DNA of 5,258 bases, from assembly GCA_900758495.1 (NCBI GenBank), contig CAAERO010000011.1, positions 1 through 5,258 of the forward strand, given 5' to 3'. The notes below the pieces were generated by a model. It worked only from the letters and a program-made list of their open reading frames with translations. It was not told the DNA's origin and did not search any database. The DNA comes from Bacilli bacterium. GTDB taxonomy: Bacteria; Bacillota_I; Bacilli_A; RF39; UBA660. Both the position numbers and the translations under genes were made by a program. Shown piece after piece: positions 1-4,649 of this stretch. Each line of letters starts with the position of its first letter. Positions within the stretch are counted from its first letter, which is position 1.

Positions 1-116
1 GGAAAGTATACTGATGTCCCTCCAAATTCTTTAAATAAAGCCTTTATTTTGTCTATTCCAAGCTCTATAGCTATATTTTCAAATTGTGGAGGTAAGTCAC
101 TTATCTTTAAATCCAT
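1..116 (-). CDS. Mor-family-like transcription regulator, N-terminal part (cut by window edge)
   Basis: Hand translation from the ATG at 116-114 gives 38 complete residues before the window ends. A strong AGGAGG (123-128) sits 7 nt upstream and fixes the start. The peptide has the pattern LPPQFENIAIELGI, then a short helix, then FGGTSVYF. This matches the N-terminal signature that I associate with the Mor/C transcription activator family (LP..y..IA..iGi...L...FGGt.vYiP). That family was named for the phage Mu middle regulator, and relatives are common on clostridial phages and mobile elements. The DNA-binding HTH would lie beyond the window. The gene is co-directional with agrBD and starts 100 bp after the agrD stop. 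I saw no terminator between them, so read-through is possible. The family call rests on a short fragment recalled from memory. Confidence 0.6.
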   Translation of the reverse strand, partial: MDLKISDLPPQFENIAIELGIDKIKALFKEFGGTSVYF

Positions 117-216
117 AAAATATCCTCCTATAAATTAGTTTTAACATTCTCAAATCAAAATACTTTTATATGGATATTCTACATATATTTTTAATTTCCT
201 ACTAAAATTATATTAT

Positions 217-360
217 TTATATCTTTTTTAACTTTTTTAAATCTTTCGGCATACTTGGTTGATGTACTATCCAAGTACATGTTGTATTTGCAGACAGCAC
301 TGCAACAAACATGGCTAAATAACTAGATTTTTTTAATGTTTTTAATATAATATTTCTCAT
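217..360 (-). CDS. agrD: AgrD, autoinducing peptide precursor
   Basis: This is a 47-aa ORF found by translating the strand just after agrB. It has the three AgrD parts. Residues 1-24 form a basic, hydrophobic, amphipathic leader (MRNIILKTLKK, then a hydrophobic stretch). The pheromone core around residues 25-32 is NTTCTWIV. The tail is HQPSMPKDLKKLKKI, with the conserved Pro-Lys-acidic element (PKD; PKE in S. aureus AgrD). By analogy with staphylococcal AgrD, AgrB would cut after Val32 and join its carboxyl to Cys28, giving a five-residue CTWIV thiolactone ring with a short N-terminal extension of uncertain length. The start is one nucleotide after the agrB stop. Its site AAGGGAG (367-373) lies inside the last agrB codons, so translation is coupled. 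The tail is net basic, whereas the staphylococcal tail is acidic. The Cys-x-Trp and His-Gln-Pro pattern recalls Clostridioides difficile AgrD from memory. Confidence 0.93.
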   Translation of the reverse strand: MRNIILKTLKKSSYLAMFVAVLSANTTCTWIVHQPSMPKDLKKLKKI

Positions 361-361
361 A

Positions 362-952
362 CTAATCTCCCTTACTAAATAATTGCTTTAAAACACCTAA
401 ACATAACATCATATTTATCCAAAATAAAGAACTGCATGTATATGCTGATAGTTCTCTTAATTTATCTATTTCCATAAAAATCAATGTTAATATGTAAACA
501 ACACCCGCCAATATTCTAGATATTTTTTTATATTTTTTTATCTCTCTTAAAGTTAAAGGATTATTTCTATGCTCAATTGGAGCTAGTATAAAAATTCCTG
601 TATAACTTAATGTTGAAATAATAAAAATCATTAATGTATATATTTGAGAATCCACATTCGATGATGTATTTATAGTTAATATAAATATTAAAATAAATAT
701 TAATAAGCATTTTGTATAATTATTAGCATGATATCCACCTGCAAACTGTCTTATTGGACAATAGCATATTAAAAATGCTATTGAATAGAAAATCTTATTA
801 AATAATAATCCTATACTTAATACAATTGCTATATTTACAATAAATGCAATTAATACTTCAAATCCATATTTATATACTTCATAATCATCTTGATTTATCT
901 CTTTATTCTCAATTAAAAAAGATGTTATTTTGCTTGCATATGATTTAAACAT
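362..952 (-). CDS. agrB: AgrB, membrane cysteine protease processing AgrD
   Basis: This 196-aa integral membrane protein is close to the usual AgrB length. AgrB removes the AgrD C-terminal tail and forms the thiolactone ring at the membrane. The signature is visible: RQFAGGYHANNYTKC, with Arg68, Gly72-Gly73, catalytic His75 and catalytic Cys82 seven residues later. The downstream conserved block APIEHRNNPL is at 124-133. Hydrophobic segments fall roughly at 33-50, 53-66, 83-95, 106-124, 146-160 and 172-190. The start is supported by AGGAGG (958-963), 5 nt upstream. It is followed one nucleotide later by agrD, the standard agrBD pairing. An AgrA-type direct repeat lies 65-95 bp upstream of the start, so pheromone feedback on its own production is expected. 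Both catalytic residues and conserved blocks are present, so it appears functional. Confidence 0.95.
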   Translation of the reverse strand: MFKSYASKITSFLIENKEINQDDYEVYKYGFEVLIAFIVNIAIVLSIGLLFNKIFYSIAFLICYCPIRQFAGGYHANNYTKCLLIFILIFILTINTSSNVDSQIYTLMIFIISTLSYTGIFILAPIEHRNNPLTLREIKKYKKISRILAGVVYILTLIFMEIDKLRELSAYTCSSLFWINMMLCLGVLKQLFSKGD

Positions 953-1001
953 GTTGTCCTCCTAAATCTTATGCGTTGACAATAACATCTTTTTTTATTT
1001 T

Positions 1002-1047
1002 ATTCAATATATTATGCTAAACTGGTCAATATATAAACTTAACTGGG
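1002..1047 (-). promoter_or_regulatory. AgrA-type operator and promoter of agrBD
   Basis: Read on the minus strand, half-site CCCAGTTAAG (1047-1038) is followed by ACCAGTTTAG (1026-1017). The CAGTT cores are exactly 21 bp apart, two helical turns on the same face. Twelve bases later is TTGAAT (1007-1002), a plausible -35. A candidate -10 is TTATTG after a 16-nt spacer. AgrA sites in staphylococci are 9-bp ACAGTTAAG-like direct repeats 12 bp apart, the same geometry and near-identical core. The module sits upstream of agrB and just downstream of the 87-aa gene's stop. The weak -10 fits an activator-dependent promoter. Confidence 0.85.
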
Positions 1048-1069
1048 CATATTTTCTAAATTTATATAT

Positions 1070-1333
1070 TTATTTAATCCTATTTTTATAATTTAAATAA
1101 ATCCCTGATATTGTAAATATTATAAATGACATCAATGGCTTCACACTAATATCAAATGTATTTTTTTCAATATTAATAGATAATAAATTTACACCCATTA
1201 GTTCATTTGTATTAAAATAGATATTCATATCAAACATATATAATATACTTATTATTATAATCATTTGGATATATATAAATAATAATCCCTTAATTCCATT
1301 AATTAAAAAGTTCTTGATTTTATAACACTCCAT
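1070..1333 (-). CDS. Small membrane protein, candidate immunity protein of the decayed cassette
   Basis: This is an 87-aa ORF starting at ATG 1333-1331. I do not recognise a family with confidence. It has a long hydrophobic segment at about residues 10-34 (ending IIIISILYMF), a polar loop rich in Asn, a second hydrophobic segment at about 66-80 (LMSFIIFTISGIYL), and a basic tail NYKNRIK. The frame can be extended upstream to a TTG at 1354-1352, but AAGG directly abuts it and is not a usable site, so I prefer the ATG. No good ribosome site precedes this ATG. It overlaps by 14 nt the end of a headless secreted-protein remnant, so translation may have depended on coupling and may now be weak. 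Its place after an AgrA-type promoter and toxin-like remnant mirrors the intact 2428-1603 pair, which suggests an orphan immunity gene. A BofA-like membrane protein is a remote alternative. Confidence 0.55.
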   Translation of the reverse strand: MECYKIKNFLINGIKGLLFIYIQMIIIISILYMFDMNIYFNTNELMGVNLLSINIEKNTFDISVKPLMSFIIFTISGIYLNYKNRIK

Positions 1334-1420
1334 AATCAAATATGCCAATCCCAACCTTTATGTACATTCCCCTATTTTTACTAGTTGCAGCTAATACAAC
1401 ACTACCAAATACAATTATAT
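1320..1420 (-). pseudogene. C-terminal remnant of a second secreted toxin-like protein
   Basis: An open frame ends at TAA 1322-1320 and encodes a hydrophobic stretch (IIVFGSVVLAA), a polar turn (TSKNRG), then MYIKVGIGIFDYGVL. This order resembles the end of the intact secreted protein encoded at 1763-2428: a hydrophobic stretch, a polar turn with Asn and Gly, then alternating aromatic/aliphatic residues. No signal peptide, ribosome site or credible start remains. The frame opens only at a TTG (1439) that coincides with the presumed -35 TTGAAT. An internal ATG (1364) has GGGG almost touching it. I read it as the tail of a deleted paralog, joined directly to the duplicated promoter. A very short functional peptide cannot be excluded. 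Confidence 0.45.
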
Positions 1421-1433
1421 TTTTTAATTTGAT

Positions 1434-1479
1434 ATTCAACTCACTCTGAGTAACTGGGTATTATCTAAGCATAACTGGT
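1434..1479 (-). promoter_or_regulatory. AgrA-type operator and promoter of the decayed cassette
   Basis: The minus strand reads ACCAGTTATG (1479-1470), then CCCAGTTACT with its core 21 bp further on (CAGTT at 1456-1452), then 12 bases, then TTGAAT (1439-1434). This is the same layout as at agrBD and at the secreted-protein gene. A TATAAT lies 14 nt after TTGAAT, and TAATTG lies at 16 nt, so the -10 is ambiguous. All four elements are intact although the neighbouring agrC copy is broken. The promoter may therefore still drive the 87-aa membrane protein gene. Confidence 0.75.
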
Positions 1480-1573
1480 CAATTTTTAAGATAAAATATA
1501 AATTTAATAACAAATTTGTCATCGTAAAAATCAATCTTTATCTCCCCCATTGTATTTATATACAGCATATCTT
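1479..1573 (-). pseudogene. agrC 3'-end fragment, frameshifted
   Basis: The translation ends EIKIDFYDDKFVIKFIF then YLKN and a TGA (1481-1479). This is nearly identical to the end of the intact AgrC (EIKIEFDDDKFVIKFIF, SLKN). Upstream of that, the YKYNG part is in another frame because the copy has five G where agrC has four (1544-1548). A further two-base difference lies near 1566. No start or kinase domain is attached, so this is a duplication remnant and not a gene. Like the original, its TGA runs into the first AgrA half-site. Confidence 0.88.
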
Positions 1574-1602
1574 AGGTTAACTAATTTTTTGTATACCATC
1601 TA

Positions 1603-1761
1603 TTATCTTTTAAAATGCTTATCTATAACAAAATATTTACCCAATAACATTGCCGTAACAGATATAAAAATATATATAAATATATTTTTTATAAACATCA
1701 TACTTATAAAAACTACTAGGGCATAATATATAATAGATATTAGTGCATAATATTTACTCAT
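1603..1761 (-). CDS. 52-aa two-helix membrane protein, probable immunity partner of the secreted protein
   Basis: I found this ORF by hand translation. It starts at ATG 1761-1759, one nucleotide after the stop of the secreted-protein gene (TAATATG), so translation is almost certainly coupled. There is no strong ribosome site of its own, only a weak TTAGG. The product begins MSKYYALISIIYYALVVF, has hydrophobic segments at about 5-24 and 27-44, and ends with a basic tail (KYFVIDKHFKR). I recognise no family. Small two-helix membrane proteins encoded directly after a secreted antibacterial protein commonly confer self-protection, and that is my inference. It would be transcribed from the AgrA-type promoter at 2508-2553. 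An accessory export or anchoring role is possible. The ORF is intact and ends just before the duplicated agrC tail. Confidence 0.72.
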   Translation of the reverse strand: MSKYYALISIIYYALVVFISMMFIKNIFIYIFISVTAMLLGKYFVIDKHFKR

Positions 1762-1762
1762 A

Positions 1763-2428
1763 TTATTGAGGCCTAACTCTTAGATATTGATTAAATCTAT
1801 ATGATACAAATATCCCATTTGGACAATATTCACCTGATATAACTGGCAATATTGCAGCTAAAAGAGTGCCTGCTAAGCTTGCTCCTATCCCTGGAATAAG
1901 CCCTACTAAAAAACCTAATGCTGCTGATCCACCTACTGCTACTAAACTTGTTTGGAATGAATTTAACCATAAATCAAAACCATTTTTATACATCTTTAGC
2001 TCTGATCTACCAGATGCCTTTGTCATATTTTCAGCTAATGACTTCATTTCATCTGTAATTTCTATATTATTTATTTTAGCTGACTCAATTGCCATTTCAT
2101 CAGATATTTGTAATGAAAATCCATCTTCAGTTACATTTTTTATATTATTAGAAACTATAATATTATTTAATAAATTTATATAATCATTATAAATATAAAA
2201 ATCTGATTTTGAACTTTCTGATAACTCGCTAACACTTATATCTAACTTATATTGATTATCTTCTAAGTACACAAAATCTTCAAATGACTTTGATACTCTT
2301 TCTATTTTTTGAGAATATGTCTCTTTACTATTTTCCATAGCTGATGCCGTATTTAGCATCGGTATTGCTATTGTAACTCCAACTAATGCTAATGCTATGC
2401 TCTTTGTTACTCTTTTCTTAAAACTCAT
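1763..2428 (-). CDS. Secreted protein with bacteriocin-like hydrophobic C-terminus
   Basis: This is a 221-aa protein. Residues 1-30 form a classic Sec signal peptide: basic MSFKKRVTKS, hydrophobic IALALVGVTIAI, and ASA before a probable cut after Ala30. Residues 31-150 are polar and helix-like (many Glu, Ser, Asn, Lys) with no recognised enzyme motif. Residues 160-199 are a glycine/alanine-rich hydrophobic stretch (VGGSAALGFLVGLIPGIGAS, then LAGTLLAAILPVISG) able to form a membrane hairpin. The tail holds the only cysteine (Cys202, YCPNGIFVSY) and ends RVRPQ. The start has a strong site, AGGGGGAG (2435-2442), 6 nt away. Signal peptide, long polar region and pore-like C-terminus fit a large bacteriocin or membrane-active toxin, either whole or with an N-terminal propeptide. 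The AgrA-type promoter and coupled 52-aa gene support an agr-controlled effector. No close known family is recognised, so the activity is inference. Confidence 0.85.
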   Translation of the reverse strand: MSFKKRVTKSIALALVGVTIAIPMLNTASAMENSKETYSQKIERVSKSFEDFVYLEDNQYKLDISVSELSESSKSDFYIYNDYINLLNNIIVSNNIKNVTEDGFSLQISDEMAIESAKINNIEITDEMKSLAENMTKASGRSELKMYKNGFDLWLNSFQTSLVAVGGSAALGFLVGLIPGIGASLAGTLLAAILPVISGEYCPNGIFVSYRFNQYLRVRPQ

Positions 2429-2494
2429 AATTTTCTCCCCCTCATTTAATATAAATTTATATTTTATTTCTTCTCTATAACTTGAATTTACATT

Positions 2495-2644
2495 TTTTTA
2501 ATTTGATATTCAATACACTATGAGTAACTGGGTATCATATGAGCATAACTGGTCAATTTTTAAGAGAAAAAATAAATTTAATTACAAATTTATCATCATC
2601 AAACTCAATCTTTATCTCCCCATTATATTTATATACAGTATCTT
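2495..2644 (-). repeat. Direct repeat copy 1: agrC 3' end plus AgrA promoter
   Basis: This is the presumed parent copy of the segment at 1421-1573. It contains about the last 30 codons of the intact agrC, the AgrA-type operator and the A-rich start of the leader. Because agrC is uninterrupted here, this copy is likely ancestral. Homologous recombination between the two copies would remove 1,074 bp: the secreted-protein gene, the 52-aa gene and one repeat. It would rebuild an agrC tail, carrying the frameshift if the crossover fell upstream of it. Confidence 0.9.
2508..2553 (-). promoter_or_regulatory. AgrA-type operator and promoter of the secreted-protein gene
   Basis: The minus strand reads ACCAGTTATG (2553-2544), then CCCAGTTACT with its CAGTT core 21 bp further on (2530-2526), then 12 bases, then TTGAAT (2513-2508). 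After a 17-nt spacer, TAAATT is a fair -10. Transcription would begin roughly 45-55 nt before the secreted-protein start. The first half-site overlaps the agrC stop codon (TGACCAGTT). agrC therefore ends in the operator for its own circuit's target gene, with no room for a terminator. Confidence 0.85.
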
Positions 2645-3857
2645 TTATATTTTTTAAACCTATTCCATGCATAAATTTATCTTTTTTATTTGTAATAAAA
2701 TTATTATTTTTTATATTAATCTCATTTATCTTGCTATTTTCTATTTTTATAAAACAAAAGCTATTTATATATGTAACATTTACTGATATATATTTATCCT
2801 TACTATCATCTAAAATCTTATCGCAGGCTTCAATTGCATTATCTAAAGCATTAGAAAAAATAACACATAAGTCCATCATATCTATAAAATCTAATTTACT
2901 AAAATCTGCAACTATATCAAATCTAATTCCTTTATCTTTACATAATTGATATTTTTCACTAATTATAATATCAAGTATTTTATTTCCAAAATTAAAATTG
3001 ATATAACCTATATTTAAATCTAAACTCTTTACGTATTCCTTTACATCTTTTTCATTACTTAAATTAGAAATACAAATCATATGATTATTAATATCATGAT
3101 AAATTCTTTTTATTTTTTCTTGATTTTCTTCTATCTTCTTATAATACCTATATTCTAAGTTTATTTTTTCTTTCATAAATTCATTTTCTATCTTAAATTT
3201 ATTACTTATTATTATCTTATAAATTATAATTAATAGTGAAATACTAGATAGTAAAATCAAAAAAGATATGAGAATTAGATTAAAATTATCTATTAACTCT
3301 ATATCTAAGTTTGAAATACCTTGTTTAAATATAATTAAAAGACTTAAGATATTTGTACATATCGGTATTCCAATATATATAAAGTCATTCTTACTAATTT
3401 GACTAAATAATTTAAAATACTTAACCATTAAAATTCCAATAAATAAAAATGATTTAGCTAAAATTATAGTTTCTAGTCTATATAAATTAGGACTTAATAA
3501 AACACTTACATCTATGTTATTTACATAAACTATGCTACTAATACTAAGAGCCTCTATACCTATTAACATCATCCAATAAACAAGTGGAATTGTTAAGGCT
3601 TTTGATAAATTAACTTCATAATTTAATTTAACGTAAAGTATACTTAACATAATAGATATAAAAACTCTTACATTCGGAAAAATCCCAAGTAAATTCATAG
3701 CAAACGCAATTCCTAAAATTAATAAAAAACTAAAGAAACTTTGATTTTTACTAACTTTTTTTATACTTAAGTCATTTATTAAAATATATAATGAAATCCA
3801 CTCTATAATTAAAATAAATATATCTAATAGTTTCCAAAATATCACACTATTTAACAT
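2553..3857 (-). CDS. agrC: AgrC, pheromone-sensing membrane histidine kinase
   Basis: This 434-aa protein is the usual AgrC length. The N-terminal half (about 1-216) is a polytopic sensor with six or seven hydrophobic segments, near 8-28, 41-60, 64-76, 88-112, 131-147, 158-178 and 193-215. A charged linker helix (222-250) leads to the phosphoacceptor box RIYHDINNHM with His254. The ATPase domain of the HPK10 type follows, with the N box SNALDNAIEAC (Asn336, Asn340, Glu343) and the G box HGIGLKNI (397-404), and the protein ends LKN. The receptor would bind the cyclic AgrD peptide and phosphorylate AgrA. The start overlaps the agrA stop (ATGTTAA) and is preceded by AGGGGAT, so the two genes are coupled. 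The order agrA-agrC is reversed from staphylococci, where agrC precedes agrA. All catalytic motifs are present. Confidence 0.94.
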   Translation of the reverse strand: MLNSVIFWKLLDIFILIIEWISLYILINDLSIKKVSKNQSFFSFLLILGIAFAMNLLGIFPNVRVFISIMLSILYVKLNYEVNLSKALTIPLVYWMMLIGIEALSISSIVYVNNIDVSVLLSPNLYRLETIILAKSFLFIGILMVKYFKLFSQISKNDFIYIGIPICTNILSLLIIFKQGISNLDIELIDNFNLILISFLILLSSISLLIIIYKIIISNKFKIENEFMKEKINLEYRYYKKIEENQEKIKRIYHDINNHMICISNLSNEKDVKEYVKSLDLNIGYINFNFGNKILDIIISEKYQLCKDKGIRFDIVADFSKLDFIDMMDLCVIFSNALDNAIEACDKILDDSKDKYISVNVTYINSFCFIKIENSKINEINIKNNNFITNKKDKFMHGIGLKNIKDTVYKYNGEIKIEFDDDKFVIKFIFSLKN

Positions 3858-4567
3858 AACTTATCCCCTAAAACTTCTATTAACCTAGCTTTTAATTGTT
3901 TTCTTCTATGTTTACTAATTGGTATTGTAGCATTATTTATATAAATATCTGATACATCTATTTTATTAATTTTTTCTAAGTTTACTATGAAACTATTATG
4001 GCATCTAAAAAAGTCTTTATTTAATAGTTTCTCTAATTTCCTAATACTCATTTTTATTATTTCATGTCCATTTATAGTATGTATTATTAGTTGCCTTTTG
4101 CTTGTTTCAATATATAAAATATCATCAAATTTAATTTTAATTAATTTTGATTTATCGTTAATTGTTAAAAAGTCATTTTTCTTTTTTATTATATTTTCTA
4201 TACATTTACCCATATTATTTTTAAATATATTGTATTCTATTGGTTTTAACATATATCTATATGCATTTACTTCATATCCTTCACAAACATAATCTAACAC
4301 TGATGTAGTAAATATTATTTCTACATTGTTGTCAAACTCTCTTATTCTTCTAGCTACATCCATTCCATTTAATCCATTCATTTGAATATCTAAAAATAAT
4401 AAATCTATATTATTAGGATAATTACTTAAAAGATCTTCCCCTGATACAAATTCTAAAACTTCATAGTTATGAAATTCATTAAAAAAATCATCGATATAGC
4501 CCTTCACTAAATTTATATGAAGACTATTATCTTCACAAACTCCGATAAAAATATTTTTATCATTCAT
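3851..4567 (-). CDS. agrA: AgrA, LytTR-family response regulator
   Basis: This 238-aa protein matches the usual AgrA length. The receiver domain is residues 5-125: acidic pocket CEDN (Glu12, Asp13), phosphoacceptor Asp60 in LLFLDIQMNGLNGMD, Thr88 in IIFTTS and Lys108 in YMLKPI. The LytTR DNA-binding domain is about 137-232. It includes the KFDDILYIETSKRQLIIHT strands, FFRCHNSFIVNLEKI (187-201) and the C-terminal IPISKHRRKQLKARL. This is the AgrA/ComE type that binds 9-bp direct repeats spaced over two helical turns, such as the three CAGTT modules here. GAGG lies 7 nt before the start. No AgrA-like repeat is visible upstream, so agrAC may come from a basal promoter or read-through from the replication gene, while targets and agrBD respond to the signal. 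Confidence 0.94.
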   Translation of the reverse strand: MNDKNIFIGVCEDNSLHINLVKGYIDDFFNEFHNYEVLEFVSGEDLLSNYPNNIDLLFLDIQMNGLNGMDVARRIREFDNNVEIIFTTSVLDYVCEGYEVNAYRYMLKPIEYNIFKNNMGKCIENIIKKKNDFLTINDKSKLIKIKFDDILYIETSKRQLIIHTINGHEIIKMSIRKLEKLLNKDFFRCHNSFIVNLEKINKIDVSDIYINNATIPISKHRRKQLKARLIEVLGDKLC

Positions 4568-4590
4568 AAAAATTCCTCACACCCTTACTC

Positions 4591-4620
4591 TCACCACATA
4601 TTTATAAAGACCCATTTCAT
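4591..4620 (-). CDS. Candidate 9-aa leader peptide upstream of agrA
   Basis: ATG AAA TGG GTC TTT ATA AAT ATG TGG TGA encodes MKWVFINMW. It is preceded by AGGAGGGG (4625-4632) with ideal spacing, a much better ribosome site than agrA's own. The ORF ends 23 nt before the agrA start. Two Trp codons in nine suggest a regulatory leader, or simply a translational entry point or relic. No product is known to me. Only the perfect ribosome site and position support it. Confidence 0.35.
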   Translation of the reverse strand: MKWVFINMW

Positions 4621-4625
4621 GTCAC

Positions 4626-4641
4626 CCCTCCTATTGGAGAG
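4626..4641 (-). promoter_or_regulatory. RNA hairpin burying the leader ribosome-binding site
   Basis: In the minus-strand transcript, CUCUCC (4641-4636), loop AAUA and GGAGGG (4631-4626) can form a six-pair stem (five Watson-Crick, one U-G). The 3' arm is the Shine-Dalgarno sequence of the 9-aa ORF. No U-tract follows, so it is not a terminator. It could hold back translation of the leader, with an effect on agrA downstream. It is short and may be fortuitous. Confidence 0.35.
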
Positions 4642-4649
4642 CTTATTTT

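Larger units (their letters stand above)
1421..1573 (-). repeat. Direct repeat copy 2: duplicated agrC 3' end plus AgrA promoter
   Basis: This segment matches 2495-2644 in the same orientation at an offset of 1,074 bp through the promoter part. By hand alignment there are about 14 substitutions and three gap positions in 153 columns. It contains a frameshifted copy of the agrC 3' end and the complete promoter module. Similarity stops just after the presumed -35 and A-tract on one side and inside the agrC tail on the other. The two copies flank the secreted-protein and immunity pair as direct repeats. Confidence 0.9.

Noticed and set aside
117..216. Terminator or promoter between agrD and the Mor-like gene
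   Set aside because: TTGATT with a weak ATTTAT 17 nt later can be found, but the transcript start would then fall past the ribosome site. No GC-containing stem with a U-tract is present.
1071..1103. Inverted repeat TTTATTTAA / TTAAATAAA as a terminator after the 87-aa gene
   Set aside because: The stem is entirely A-T pairs with a long loop, lies inside the coding end of the gene and is expected by chance in such AT-rich DNA.
1334..1354. TTG start extending the 87-aa membrane protein by seven residues
   Set aside because: The TTG directly abuts AAGG with no spacer and has a stop two codons upstream. The ATG at 1333 fits better with coupling to the overlapping remnant.
1603..1761. Homology between the 52-aa and 87-aa membrane proteins
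   Set aside because: Both have two helices and a basic tail, but I see no aligned residues beyond hydrophobicity, so I treat them as analogous only.
1866..2183. Plus-strand open frame of 105 codons
   Set aside because: It lies wholly antisense within the secreted-protein gene, which has a signal peptide and strong ribosome site. The plus frame has no ribosome site and a composition typical of a shadow.
2539..2949. Plus-strand open frame of 136 codons
   Set aside because: It is antisense to the agrC kinase domain, whose N and G boxes are clear. The hydrophobic plus translation is what AT-rich antisense DNA gives.
3987..4292. Plus-strand open frame of 101 codons
   Set aside because: It is antisense to the agrA LytTR domain, has no ribosome site and is a low-complexity hydrophobic translation.
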